Source: Halomonas sp. I5-271120 (GTDB taxonomy: Bacteria; Pseudomonadota; Gammaproteobacteria; Pseudomonadales; Halomonadaceae). Taken from it: a stretch of DNA of 64,000 bases. The stretch's first letter is position 1; every line of letters starts with the position of its first letter. The stretch is taken from assembly GCF_030553075.1 (NCBI RefSeq), contig NZ_CP130701.1, positions 2,356,001 through 2,420,000 of the forward strand, given 5' to 3'. The notes under the pieces were generated by a model that was given only the letters and a program-made list of their open reading frames with translations, was not told the DNA's origin and ran no database searches. This document shows, in pieces, positions 32,594-42,059 of the stretch. The translations under genes and the position numbers were made by a program.

Positions 32594-33589
32594 TCACTCG
32601 TACTTGTGCTGCCAGCGCTTCACCGCGATCTGTTCCTTGAGCAGTTCCAGCATATCCACCAGCACCTGCTCGGTGATCTGTTCGGTTTTGGGGTCGGTGC
32701 GCAGCCAGGCATCGAAGCCGCTCTCGGCCAGGTGCTCCACCAGCGATGAAAACTCCGCCGATTTCAGCCCCGCCAGCGCCTCGTCGACGAGGTGGCAGGC
32801 CAGGTCGGAAAGCGATCCCTCGAGGCCGCGCGTCAATTGGCTGCCCATCGGCAGGCGCGAGAGCCGCTTGAGCTCCGGGCTTTCCGCCAGGGTGCGGCTG
32901 ACCAAGCCGCGCACATAGCGCAGGGTATCGTCACGATTATTGGTGTAGGCATCGCCCGCCATGGCCTCCAGCCGCTGGCTGATCTCGCGGATCAGCGCCT
33001 GTTTGCGGGGCTCCACCACCCGCTCGACCATCGAAGACGAGAGCCCATCGCCGGAACGCAATTCCTGCTGCACGTTGTCGAGCATGCGAATGGCGATGCG
33101 GTCGGTGAGCTCCTCCATGAGGATATCCACGTACTTGGCGACCACGCTGTAGAGGTACCAGCGGCGCACATCGATCAGCCCCATGCGCTGCAGGCGGTGA
33201 AGCAGCGAGATCACGCGCAGGAGTCGCAGCAACCGAAAGCCACTCAGCGGGATGCAGCCCAGCACGTCGTACCAGTGCACGAAGGGATAGAAGAACCAGC
33301 GGTGATAGTGCCGCTCGGCGATGGCCACCGCCCAGCCCAGCAGCACGTCGAGCAGAAAAACAGCCACGAACGCCAGGTCGATGCTGAGGAAGTTGGCGTG
33401 GATGTTCTGTTCGTAAGCGCCATGCAGGCCGGGCGCCACCGCCTCGAAGGCAGCGTTCAGTGGCGGCAGCAGAAACAGGCTATCGAACAGCAGCAGCGAC
33501 AGGTTGGCGATCACCAGCACGATGATGAACAGGTCCCACACCAGGTGGGCCCGTTCCAGGGCGGGCGAGGTCGTGCGGGTGGCAGGCAT
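32594..33589 (-). CDS. Voltage-sensor-like ion transport membrane protein
   Basis: A 331-residue protein with four N-terminal helices: DLFIIVLVIANLSLLLFDSL, FLSIDLAFVAVFLLDVLLGW, FYPFVHWYDVLGCIPLSGF, then the S4-like arginine ladder RLLRLLRVISLLHRL. No pore loop or selectivity filter is visible afterwards. Residues 150-331 are a soluble helical region (LMEELTDRIAIRMLDNVQQE and on). The family is usually labelled ion transporter. AAGGAGG precedes the ATG. It may be a voltage sensor without a pore; function unknown. Confidence 0.8.
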   Translation of the reverse strand: MPATRTTSPALERAHLVWDLFIIVLVIANLSLLLFDSLFLLPPLNAAFEAVAPGLHGAYEQNIHANFLSIDLAFVAVFLLDVLLGWAVAIAERHYHRWFFYPFVHWYDVLGCIPLSGFRLLRLLRVISLLHRLQRMGLIDVRRWYLYSVVAKYVDILMEELTDRIAIRMLDNVQQELRSGDGLSSSMVERVVEPRKQALIREISQRLEAMAGDAYTNNRDDTLRYVRGLVSRTLAESPELKRLSRLPMGSQLTRGLEGSLSDLACHLVDEALAGLKSAEFSSLVEHLAESGFDAWLRTDPKTEQITEQVLVDMLELLKEQIAVKRWQHKYE

Positions 33590-33716
33590 GGTGCCTCCTT
33601 GAACTCGATGCCGAGGGGTCGCTCCCTATCCTATAGCCTCCGCCTGCCGTCGACACCCTGGCGTGCTCCTAGACGCTGGCACCGCATGGTAATCAGGCGT
33701 TTATTGCCCCATGACG

Positions 33717-34781
33717 TCAGGTGCCGTTTCGCCATTCCTGAAGCAGCCGGCTCACGAGTTCACCGGCGGGGAGTTCGCGTGCCAGTGGCGCGCCCTGTCC
33801 GGCCCAGTGTGCCGCGAATTCATGATGGCCGAGGCCGGCCGCCGACGCGTTGAGCCGCTTGGCCGCGTCGTACGCCACGGGGTAAGCGGGAGGCATTGCT
33901 CCAGGGGTGGCATCGGCATGGCGAATCAGGCGGTTGAGGATGCCGCGTGCCGGGCGCCCCGACAGTACCGACGTCATGCGGGTCATCTCGGCGCGTTCGC
34001 TCTTGAGGGTCGAACGATAGCCTTCATTGGCCGCCGATTCGGGGCAAAGGATAAAGGCGGTTCCCAGTTGGGCGGCACAGGCGCCGAGCGCCAGGGCCGA
34101 GCGAATGCCCTGGCCATCCATGATGCCGCCGGCCGCGATGACCGGCAGGGCCATCTCCTTGACCAGCCGGCGAACGAGCACCGGCGTGCTTAGCCGTTCA
34201 TCGCCAGCTTGCGGATCAAAGCAGCCGCGATGCCCGCCCGCCTCATAGCCCTGGGCCACGATCGCGTCGACGCCCCGCGCCTGGATAGTGCTCGCCTCCT
34301 GCAGGTTGGTCGCCGTCGCCAGCGTGTAGATGCCGGCCTCCCGCAGGGCGCGTATCCGCGCCTCGGACGGCAAGCCGAAGTGAAAGCTGACCACGGCGGG
34401 GCGCGTCTCGAGCAGCATCGCGAAGGCCGCATCGTCTTCCACGAAGCTGCGGTAGATCTCATCGAGCTCGGCTGGCGGCTCACCGCCACTTTCCCGAAAC
34501 AGCGGCGCCAGATGCGCGAGCCAGGCCGACTCCCGGGCCGCGTCACGCAATGCGGGCGCATGGCAGAAGACGTTGACGTTAAACGGGCGTGACGTCAGCG
34601 CCCGGGTCTGTTCGATCATCGTCCGGGCTTGGTCGACGCCGCTGGCGCCGATGCCCAGAGAGCCCAGGCCGCCGGCATTCGACACGGCTGCCGCCAGTTC
34701 CGGCGTGGCCACGCCGGCCATGGGTGCCTGGATGATGGGCTGGATGCCCAGCCGGTCGGTCAGGGGATTCGACGATGTCAT
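33717..34781 (-). CDS. Nitronate monooxygenase (NMO/2-nitropropane dioxygenase)
   Basis: A 354-residue FMN enzyme of the nitronate monooxygenase family, which oxidises toxic propionate-3-nitronate and other alkyl nitronates. The start at 34781 is set by GGAGG 8 bases upstream. [20 protein letters not shown] opens the TIM barrel; [14 protein letters not shown] contains the catalytic-site His region; [13 protein letters not shown] and [20 protein letters not shown] bind FMN phosphate; [17 protein letters not shown] follows. Divergent from a LysR regulator across about 90 bp, so probably controlled by it. Confidence 0.92.
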   Translation of the reverse strand: MTSSNPLTDRLGIQPIIQAPMAGVATPELAAAVSNAGGLGSLGIGASGVDQARTMIEQTRALTSRPFNVNVFCHAPALRDAARESAWLAHLAPLFRESGGEPPAELDEIYRSFVEDDAAFAMLLETRPAVVSFHFGLPSEARIRALREAGIYTLATATNLQEASTIQARGVDAIVAQGYEAGGHRGCFDPQAGDERLSTPVLVRRLVKEMALPVIAAGGIMDGQGIRSALALGACAAQLGTAFILCPESAANEGYRSTLKSERAEMTRMTSVLSGRPARGILNRLIRHADATPGAMPPAYPVAYDAAKRLNASAAGLGHHEFAAHWAGQGAPLARELPAGELVSRLLQEWRNGT

Positions 34782-34823
34782 GTGAACGGCCTCCACGAGC
34801 GCGAGAAACGATGGCTTTTATTC

Positions 34824-34840
34824 ATTCTCATATTAAGAAT
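34824..34840. promoter_or_regulatory. Candidate LysR-type operator
   Basis: ATTCT-N7-AGAAT inverted repeat (an extended T-N11-A box) in the A+T-rich gap between the divergent NMO and LysR genes, the usual position for a LysR regulator site. Confidence 0.6.
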
Positions 34841-34874
34841 AAAATAGGTTAATAGATTCCAAAAGGCGAATCAT

Positions 34875-35744
34875 ATGGACCTGGAAACCCTGAAAATATT
34901 CGAGGCCGTCGCCGCTGAGCTGAGCGTGACCCGCGCCGCCGCGCGGCTTGGGCGTGCCCCCTCCAACGTCACGACGCGCATACAGCAATTGGAAGCGGAG
35001 CTGGACGCGGCGCTGTTCATTCGCCTTGGCAAGCGCATCACGCTTTCGACGGCGGGGCAGCGCTTCCTCACTTACGCACAGCGCCTGCTGGCGCTGGAAG
35101 ACGAGGCCCGGCAGGCCGTGGGTGCCGGTAGTGGCGGCAGTCTGCGGATCGGCAGCATGGAGAGCACGGCGGCTAGCCGGCTGCCGGCGCCGCTGGCAGC
35201 CTTCAACCGCGCCCATCCGGCGACCCGGCTCGAAGTCAGCACCGGCCCCTCGGGCCCGCTGGTGGAAGAGGTGCGCGACGGGCGGCTGGACTGCGCTTTC
35301 GTGGCCGTTCCCGCAGAGCTCGAGAACGAGCCAGCCCTGGCCGAGATGGGGCTGCAAAGCGCACCGGTTTGGGAGGAATCGTTGCTGCTGTTGTTGCCGC
35401 CCGCCGATGCCGGGGCCAGCTCGACGGCGGAGCTGCGTACCCGCACCCTGGCGGCCTTCAAGCCCGGCTGCACGTACCGGGCCATGGCGGAGCAAAGGCT
35501 CGGCATCGTCGTCGGGAGCGCGTGGCGCATCCAGGAACTGGGCTCCTACCACGCCATGGTAGCGGCCGTTTCTGCGGGCGCCTGCGTCACCTTGCTGCCG
35601 CGCAGCGTGCTGGAGCTGAGCCGCGTGTCGGACGACCTGACCACGCTGGAGATGGGCAGCGTCACCACGCGCCTGCTGTGGCGCCGTGGCTACGAGACGC
35701 CTGCGTTCCAGGCGTTCGCCGGGCAGTTTCTGGGGGACGCATGA
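34875..35744 (+). CDS. LysR-family transcriptional regulator
   Basis: A 289-residue regulator. N-terminal winged helix-turn-helix (MDLETLKIFEAVAAELSVTR, AAARLGRAPSNVTTRIQQLE) and a LysR substrate-binding domain from about residue 85. Divergently transcribed from the nitronate monooxygenase gene with an ATTCT-N7-AGAAT site between them, so it probably controls that gene and itself. The effector is unknown. Confidence 0.92.
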   Translation: MDLETLKIFEAVAAELSVTRAAARLGRAPSNVTTRIQQLEAELDAALFIRLGKRITLSTAGQRFLTYAQRLLALEDEARQAVGAGSGGSLRIGSMESTAASRLPAPLAAFNRAHPATRLEVSTGPSGPLVEEVRDGRLDCAFVAVPAELENEPALAEMGLQSAPVWEESLLLLLPPADAGASSTAELRTRTLAAFKPGCTYRAMAEQRLGIVVGSAWRIQELGSYHAMVAAVSAGACVTLLPRSVLELSRVSDDLTTLEMGSVTTRLLWRRGYETPAFQAFAGQFLGDA

Positions 35745-35853
35745 CCCGCGCACCCGCGTGGCTGTGCTCCGCCTTCATTATTTGACACTGGCAGGCGGCA
35801 TGGCGTCTTTTATTGGCGCGGTAGCTGTACATGACGCAACAAGGGAATGTTTG

Positions 35854-36297
35854 ATGCACGTCGAGAGCGTAGGGAAAAAAGACTATCGTGAGCTGCTGGA
35901 TGTCTGGGAGGCATCGGTCAGGGCAACACATGATTTCTTGCGCGAACAGGACCTGTTGGAGCTGAAGCCCCTCATTTACGAGCAGTATTTCGGCGCGGTC
36001 GATTTAACGTGCGTAAAAGGCGGGAGTGGTGAAATTCTGGGCTTCTGTGGCGTGCACGACGGCAATATCGAGATGCTATTCATCGCTCCGCAGGCGCGCG
36101 GGGAGGGCATCGGCTCTTTGCTACTGGATGACGCGGTGACAGCCCAAGGCGCCACCAAGGTAGACGTCAACGAACAGAACCCACAGGCGCTGGGCTTCTA
36201 CCAGCACAAAGGGTTTGCCGTCAAAGACCGCTCCCCGCTCGACGGGTTGGATAAGCCCTACCCATTGCTGCATATGGAACTTGAAAATACGCCGTGA
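35854..36297 (+). CDS. GNAT N-acetyltransferase (YjaB-like)
   Basis: A 147-residue acyltransferase of the GNAT superfamily. Start at ATG 35854 with AAGGGA 7 bases upstream; the frame is open further back into the LysR gene. YRELLDVWEASVRATHDFLR is the YjaB-like opening; the acetyl-CoA pyrophosphate loop is PQARGEGIGSLLLDDAV; VNEQNPQALGFYQHKGFAVK is the conserved C-terminal part. Substrate unknown. Confidence 0.88.
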   Translation: MHVESVGKKDYRELLDVWEASVRATHDFLREQDLLELKPLIYEQYFGAVDLTCVKGGSGEILGFCGVHDGNIEMLFIAPQARGEGIGSLLLDDAVTAQGATKVDVNEQNPQALGFYQHKGFAVKDRSPLDGLDKPYPLLHMELENTP

Positions 36298-36548
36298 TTT
36301 GCTGCGGCAGCGGCGCTTCTGCGCAGCGCCTTTGCTCATCCCGATAATCTTCCACAGCCCATTATCGCCACCCTCATGATGCGCAAGTGGCGTTAGCGCA
36401 AAGCATCCGATGCCTCGGTTGATGCTGCGCGGGCTACTCTCATGAGACTGACGTTGATCAAAAGCCTAAGTGAAATTGGCCTCAAGCGGTGACATTCTGA
36501 GTCCCTCGTTCTAGGCTGAAGGATCAGCCAACCAGCAAGGGACTGCCG

Positions 36549-36873
36549 ATGGCCTATCACTCCGCCTCACCCCGCATTACCCTTCACCCGCACTCCCGGC
36601 GGGGCCGCATCCTTGATGGCGATACCCTGATCGCCGATTCGTGCAACGCCATCGAACTGCGAGAGCGCGGTTATCCATCGAGACACTATCTCCTGGGGGT
36701 GGATGTGGGTAGGTCGAAGATCTCGGTATCCGCCAGCGTGATGCATTGCTCGTGTAAAAGAATTCATCCGTTACTCTCTGCATGCTGTCGTCAACTTAGT
36801 CTGCGGAGATGATGTGAAAGTTATGGCTCTTGGGCTGGGGTTTTATGCCGGAAATTTCCTGAGGTTTATGGGG
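36549..36873 (+). pseudogene. Frameshifted DUF427 paralogue
   Basis: A degenerate copy of the DUF427 gene at 28610. The first 58 or so codons align well (ASPRITLHPHSRRGRILDGD, ELRERGYPSRHYL). After HCSCK near 36759 the frame ends uselessly, whereas the +1 frame continues with EFIRYSLHAVVNLVCGDDVK and on to a stop near 36873, matching the continuation of the intact copy. The upstream ribosome region is also similar in the two copies. It marks the left edge of the A+T-rich TIR island. Confidence 0.8.
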
Positions 36874-37021
36874 TGAGGGGTTCTATAAACTTTAACAGGT
36901 CATTGCGACATCGCTACTCATCTAAGGTTTAAGGTGTGAGTGATGCTCATTGGTTATTTAGAGTTTTTTTTGCTGTCTTTGGGCTTAGGGTATGTTGGTA
37001 TTAATTGATGGAGGTGAATTG

Positions 37022-37456
37022 ATGAAGAAAGTTTTTTTCTCTTATTCTCATAAAGACGAAAGCATGAGAGATAAGCTTGAGGTGCAACTATCTTTACTGA
37101 AAAGAAGGGGGCTTGTTGAGGCATGGCATGATAGGGCCATTGATGCTGGCGAAGAGCTAGACGAAAAAATCAATGAGCATATTAAAAGTGATGATATAAT
37201 ATTGCTTCTGATTAGCCCTGATTTTATTGCCTCAGATTATTGTTACGATACTGAGATGAGGGTTGCGATGGAACGCCACAACAGCGGCGATGCCGTCGTG
37301 GTGCCAATTATTATACGACCCTGCGACTGGCATGAAGCTCCCTTTGGGAAGCTGATGGCAGTTCCTACGGATGGCTACCCAGTGAGTTTATGGGTAGACC
37401 AAGATTCGGCTTTTCTCAATGTGGTAGATTCAATAAAGAAAGTAATAAGTCGCTGA
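37022..37456 (+). CDS. Stand-alone TIR-domain protein
   Basis: A 144-residue protein made only of a bacterial TIR domain. Start at 37022 with GGAGG 7 bases upstream. KVFFSYSHKDESMRDKLEVQ (box 1), VEAWHDRAIDAGEELDEKI, ILLLISPDFIASDYCYDTEM (containing the Glu that is catalytic in TIR NADases) and PCDWHEAPFGKL are all present. Known: bacterial TIR domains in anti-phage systems cleave NAD+ or make signalling molecules. It sits 29 bp before a second TIR gene and is very A+T-rich. A partner role with the TIR-NTPase is inferred. Confidence 0.88.
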   Translation: MKKVFFSYSHKDESMRDKLEVQLSLLKRRGLVEAWHDRAIDAGEELDEKINEHIKSDDIILLLISPDFIASDYCYDTEMRVAMERHNSGDAVVVPIIIRPCDWHEAPFGKLMAVPTDGYPVSLWVDQDSAFLNVVDSIKKVISR

Positions 37457-37485
37457 AGAGGCTTATGGTTTTTAGGAGTGAATTA

Positions 37486-38457
37486 ATGAAAAAAGTAGTA
37501 ATAAGTTACAGTAGAGAAGATGAAGAGTTTAAGGAGCAGCTGATTTCCCACTTGAGTGGGTTGGTAAATAGGGGTGTGATCGAGACTTGGCACAATAGAG
37601 ACATTGTTGCCGGCGATGTAAGAGCAGGGGAAGTTGATCAAAATATAAATCAAGCGTCAGTTGTTATTTTGATGGTGAGTCCCGAATTTATTGGTTCAGA
37701 GTACTGTTACGCTGAAGAAATGAAGCATGCGTTAAGATTGCACGAAGATGGGTGTGTAAGAGTAATACCTCTTAGGCTACGACCATGCGATATTGAAGGT
37801 GCTCCCTTTGAGCAGTTAAAATGCATTCCGGAGCAAAGGTGGATAAGTCAGTATGCAGATAGGGATAGTGCATTTTTAGAAGTGATAGAAGAAATTAAAA
37901 TAGCAATAAAAGAGGTTGTTCCAAAAAAAGAATTAGCTTTAAGGGAGAGGCGCGAGTTAAATCATGAGTTTTCGAAGTGGTTGAATGATACAGAGGTTGT
38001 TTTAAAAAGCAGAGCAACTGAAGTGATAGAGCTAGATGATATATATGTTTATCCTGATCTTCGAAGTTTAGATTCAAGCGATGATAATTTTATAGAAACA
38101 TCTTCGTCCCGCTTAGCAGAGGCGGAGGGATACACCCTTGTTCTTGGAGAAGAACAGTCGGGGAAAACAGCTTTTGCCAAGTCACTTTTCAAAAGCTGTT
38201 TCGAAAATAATAAAAAGCCGGTTTTTATCAATGCCGAGGATGGAAATGAGAGCAATATTTCGGAGCTTTGCAATGAGGCGATAAAGGCTCAGTATGAGGA
38301 TATAAATGATCTGTCAGAAATAAATAAAAGCGATAGATTTCTAATAATTGATAATTTTTCTAGAATCTCTTTAAATAAGAAGCACCAGAATATATTGTTG
38401 GCTGGTATAGAAGGAGAGTTCAATACTTGCGTCATTCTCGCTGCTGACTCTCGGTAG
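37486..38457 (+). pseudogene. TIR-NTPase (NACHT/STAND-like), N-terminal part
   Basis: The N-terminal 323 residues of a TIR-NTPase interrupted by an IS3-type element. AGGAGTG precedes ATG 37486. TIR domain at residues 1-145 (KVVISYSREDEEFKEQLISH, WHNRD, SPEFIGSEYCYAEEM with the candidate catalytic Glu, RPCDIEGAPFEQL), about 45% alike to the preceding TIR by eye. Then a linker and the start of a P-loop NTPase with Walker A GEEQSGKTAFAKSLF near residue 223 and a Walker-B-like DRFLIIDNFSRIS near 285. The frame hits a TAG right at the IS edge, after ILAADSR. The remainder of the gene is at 40125-41701. Confidence 0.88.
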
Positions 38458-38487
38458 TTTTCAACCCAGTTGTCCAAATCGCTTCCA

Positions 38488-39543
38488 TTAAGCAGCTTTC
38501 TGATTCCGTTCTTTTTCCTGCGGCTTGCCAGGATTGAGCGATACTTGTCCGATGGCCTCCCAGCGTCGAACGTCGCCAGACCAGCGCTTGGGATTCAGGC
38601 GCTTTGCGCGTTCATAAACCCCTTTTCGCTCGGCCAAGCGCTTAGTATCCGTGCCACGATGCCGGTCGGCAGGCGTGACGAAGTTAATGCCACTGTGAAG
38701 GTGTTGTTCATTGTAGGCGTGCTCGAACGACAACATCCATTCCCGCACAACGGCCAGTGAGGAAAAGCCCTTCGCTGGCCACGCTGGACAGTACTTAACG
38801 GTGCGGAACAGCGCCTCTGAATAAGGATTATCGTTGCTCACGCGTGGTCGGCTATGGGACATCAGCATGCCCAGCTCCGCCAGTCTCGCGCGCAGGGTGT
38901 AAGAGGTCATCGGCGCGCCGTTATCCGAGTGCAGAACCGGCGGCGTTTGCCAGCAACCCTCACGCAGCAGCGCGCGCTCAACCAGTTGTTTTGCCAAGTA
39001 TCCAGACTCGTTGTCATGGATTTCCCAGGCAATGATCTTGCGACTATAGACGTCCAGGATCAGGTACAGGTACCAGTGCTGACCACGCACCTCAGAGGGG
39101 CAGTAGCTGATGTCCCAACTCCAAATCTGGTTGGGTCCCGAGGCCGTGAAGCTGGTCGGTTCAGCGGCCTTGCGGGCTGGCGTCATGCGGCCCCGGTGGT
39201 TCAGCTGCTGGTGCTTTTTCAGTACCCGATAAAACGATGACTCCGAGGCCAGATAACGGCCCTGATCTGCCAGAAGAGGTACGATCTGTGATGGCGGCAA
39301 GCTCTGATACGCTGGTTGGCAACAGGTGTTCAGAATCGCCTCTTCTTCCGCCTGAGTGAGCTGATGGGGCTGCGCAACACGCGCGGCGTGCGGGCGCTGA
39401 TCCATGGTCACGCTGCCATTGATCTGTCGCCAGCGTTTTAAGGTGCGCTGACTCAGCCCCATCACTTCGGCTGCCTTATAGCGTGCCGCGCCACCAGCCA
39501 CCGCCTCATCAAAGTCCTTCAACAGCCTTGTACGTTCGCTCAA
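38488..39543 (-). CDS. IS3-family transposase OrfB
   Basis: A 351-residue DDE transposase. Catalytic residues are intact: IWSWDISYCPSEVRGQHWYL (Asp), PVLHSDNGAPMTSYTLRARL (Asp) and NDNPYSEALFRTVKYCPAWP (Glu). N-terminal HTH-like region (AAEVMGLSQRTLKRWRQING). It starts 6 bp after OrfA ends and in a different frame, so an OrfAB fusion by frameshifting or reinitiation is possible. The element is probably still mobile. Confidence 0.92.
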   Translation of the reverse strand: MSERTRLLKDFDEAVAGGAARYKAAEVMGLSQRTLKRWRQINGSVTMDQRPHAARVAQPHQLTQAEEEAILNTCCQPAYQSLPPSQIVPLLADQGRYLASESSFYRVLKKHQQLNHRGRMTPARKAAEPTSFTASGPNQIWSWDISYCPSEVRGQHWYLYLILDVYSRKIIAWEIHDNESGYLAKQLVERALLREGCWQTPPVLHSDNGAPMTSYTLRARLAELGMLMSHSRPRVSNDNPYSEALFRTVKYCPAWPAKGFSSLAVVREWMLSFEHAYNEQHLHSGINFVTPADRHRGTDTKRLAERKGVYERAKRLNPKRWSGDVRRWEAIGQVSLNPGKPQEKERNQKAA

Positions 39544-39548
39544 CGACG

Positions 39549-40055
39549 TTAGTCGTCCTCGTTGTCCGGGGCTTCGCCGTACAAGGCTTCGAGCTTTTTT
39601 GACAGCACCAGCAACGAGGTCGTTTCTGCCAGAACCCGGTCCTTGCGACGGACGTCGGCCTTCAGCTTCTTGATCGTACGGCGGTCATCGCGCTGCTGCT
39701 TCTGAGCGGCTTTATCTCGGTTTTCCTGCATGCCGGCACCTTGGAGGCAGGCCTCCTTCCAGCGTTGCACCTGTTCAGGGTATAAGCCTTTTTCCCGGCA
39801 ATACGTGCCAAGCTCGGTCTCTGATAGAGAAGCCGTTTCAATCACCACAGCCAGCTTGGCGTCAGCTGACCAATCATCTCCGGTCTTACGGTTCCCTGGC
39901 ACAGGCACTCCTTGTCGGCGGCATGTTTTCAGCCAACCATACAGGGTCGCATCCGATATGCCTTCCTCGGCGGCCACCGACGCCACACTGCGGTTGTCAG
40001 GCGGTAGCAGCTTCTTTAGCACCGCGGCCTTACGTTCCTCGGAATAACGTGGCAT
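39549..40055 (-). CDS. IS3-family OrfA helix-turn-helix protein
   Basis: A 168-residue DNA-binding subunit of the same element. Start at 40055 (MPRYSEERKAAVLKKLLPPD). HTH segment SVASVAAEEGISDATLYGWL and a C-terminal leucine-zipper-like coil (DDRRTIKKLKADVRRKDRVL). Known: OrfA binds the IS ends and multimerises with OrfB. Confidence 0.9.
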   Translation of the reverse strand: MPRYSEERKAAVLKKLLPPDNRSVASVAAEEGISDATLYGWLKTCRRQGVPVPGNRKTGDDWSADAKLAVVIETASLSETELGTYCREKGLYPEQVQRWKEACLQGAGMQENRDKAAQKQQRDDRRTIKKLKADVRRKDRVLAETTSLLVLSKKLEALYGEAPDNEDD

Positions 40056-40124
40056 GAACAATCCTATGCCGCCCACTCTGATGTGGATTCAGGCAAAATC
40101 GCCAACTGGACAACTAGGCTGACA

Positions 40125-41701
40125 GAGGGGGCTCTTTCCAATACGTTATCCCTGATATTGAGGGTGTGTCGGGCTTTTCCGTTAAGGAAATATTACCTTT
40201 CGGAAACTTTAAGCGAGAAAAGCTAATTGAAAAATGGGTTTCTGTTGGGAGGGATAAAGAGATTGATGAGGCGGAATTATTTTATAATGTAGATGAGCTT
40301 AAGACAAAAATAGATTCGCTAGTAAGACGCAGCGTGATTCCTCCAAAGCCTATATATCTTCTAAGTTTGTTGCAGATCTTTGAAGCATATACTGCCCAGC
40401 AAATTGACTTGACTTCATTTGGCCATTGTTACCAACACTTAGTATACCAGGCTTTAGAAAAAGCTGATATAGCCGGGAGAGAGATTGAGAAGTATATGAA
40501 TGTAATGACTGAGTTTTCTTGGGCTCAGTTCGAAAACAGCGGAGAGCTTAGTGATGAAAAGCTTGGCGTTTTCTTTAAAAAATATTCAGAAGTATATTTG
40601 GCAGTAGATGAAAGGAATGTCCTGGACCGGCTGATGCGCTGTAGTATTTTGTCGAAAAACGAAAAAGGATATAAGTTTAAATACCCATACATATATTATT
40701 TCTTTGCAGCTAAGTATATATCAGAGCAGTACAATAAAAGCGATCATGTGAGAAGGAGGTTTATTTATTTGTTGGAAAATCTTCATAAAGAAGATTGTGC
40801 AAATATAATCATTTTTATCACTCATCATACAAAGGACGCTTGGATTTTGGATGAGATACAAGTTTGCATGATGGACTTGTTTCAAGAAGAAACTGCCGCT
40901 ACTTTAGACCGCGATTCTTTAAGGTTCATGGAGAGTTTTCTCGAAGATATTCCAGATTTGATTCTTGAGAAAAGAAAAATTGAAGATGAACGTGAGAAAA
41001 ATGCTCACGATATGGATCGGCTCGAAAAGCAAACAGCTCGTTTCGATAGTGAGATTGAAAAGTTAGAGCCAAGTGATACTTTGGCACGAATAAATAAGGC
41101 CTTTAAAGGGATAGAGATTGTAGGCCAAATTGTTCGAAACAGGTCTGCATCCCTTCCTAAAGATACTCTGGTTGATATAGTTGAGGAGGGGTTTCATACA
41201 GGATTAAGGTTTCTTTCATATTTTCTTGGCATAACAGATGTTTCAAAAGATGAGGTCCTGAAAATAATCGAGCATATCTTGCAAGAAAATCCGAGAGTGA
41301 GCGACAAGGACTTGGAAAAAGAGGCTAAGCATACCTATATGTTGCTTACATATGGCGTTATATTTGGTGTTCTTAGAAAAATATCGAGATCACTGGGAGG
41401 TGTGGAAGTAGAAGAAATATGCAGGATAATTGAGGAGAAAAATGGAACTCCCGCTATAAAACTGATTAACCAGTCTATGCACTTGCATTTCCATAAAAGA
41501 TTGGACTTTAAACGCATAGCTGATCTACAAAGAGAATTTCGCTCAAATCCAACGTGCAAAAGAATTCTTAGAGAGAATATAATACAGCATACATACATGT
41601 TTCCTGTCAAATATAAGGATAAGCAGCGATTATCTCAGTCATTGAATGTAAGTATGCAGACGCAACGCCGGATAGAGAGTGCTAAAGGCGGTAAGGTATA
41701 A
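40125..41701 (+). pseudogene. TIR-NTPase, C-terminal part
   Basis: The remaining C-terminal part of the TIR-NTPase cut off by the IS. The frame is open from the IS edge (SFQYVIPDIEGVSGFSVKEI), with a GTG at 40166 as the first possible start. ILPFGNFKREKLIEKWV and YPYIYYFFAAKYISEQ are the pattern of NACHT-type ATPases (compare the FxxYFAAxxL region after the winged helix). A coiled stretch (LEKQTARFDSEIEKLEPSDT) and a helical C-terminal domain of about 250 residues follow; I do not recognise the latter. Without its TIR and Walker A the fragment cannot act alone. The intact protein would have been about 850 residues. Confidence 0.85.
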
Positions 41702-41717
41702 AGCATAAAAAAGCAAA

Positions 41718-41742
41718 AAACCGTGGTGGCGGCTCACGGTTT
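41718..41742 (+). terminator. Terminator after the TIR-NTPase gene
   Basis: Perfect 8-bp stem AAACCGTG / CACGGTTT with a 9-nt loop, 16 bp after the stop codon and flanked by an A-run upstream. The trailing U-tract is short, so probably bidirectional or weak. Confidence 0.7.
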
Positions 41743-42059
41743 ATCGATTCCACTGATTCGCAGGTGCTTATAGAGGTGCCTGCCTTTAAAGTGCTTGTCT
41801 CTCCCATCTCAGTGGTTAGAATTTTGGTAAATCATGCCTCGTTGGTTTGTTGTTTTTTTTTGCGATAGATTTGTGAGTTTTTTTATGGGTTTAAATTATA
41901 TTTTAATCCGCCCTGGAGGTTTGGGTACTGGGTGGGGGTAAGTGTTTTTTTTTAGGTGGCCATTCCGAGCAATTGGGCGATTTTTGATTGTACTTAAAAA
42001 CTATGCGGGCCACATAATAGAGTTCGCTGAATTATTTCTCTTGGCCGGAGACTGACCTG
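41743..42059. other. A+T-rich non-coding end of the island
   Basis: About 315 bp with long T-runs (for example around 41850-41885 and 41947). No open frame, hairpin or repeat that I can support. Confidence 0.5.

Larger units (their letters stand above)
38459..40124 (-). mobile_element. IS3-type insertion sequence inside the TIR-NTPase gene
   Basis: A two-ORF element of about 1.67 kb. Inverted ends read inward: TTTCAACCCAGTTGTCCA at the left and TGTCAGCCTAGTTGTCCA at the right, identical at the inner AGTTGTCCA. No target duplication is obvious, so the outer limits may be off by a few bases. It splits one coding frame (ILAADSR on the left, SFQYVIPDIEGVSGFSVKEI on the right). Its G+C content is host-like, in contrast to the A+T-rich gene it broke. 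Confidence 0.85.

Noticed and set aside
32792..33853. Antisense frame of 353 codons opposite the voltage-sensor-like gene
   Set aside because: Gln/His/Arg-rich shadow crossing two real genes.
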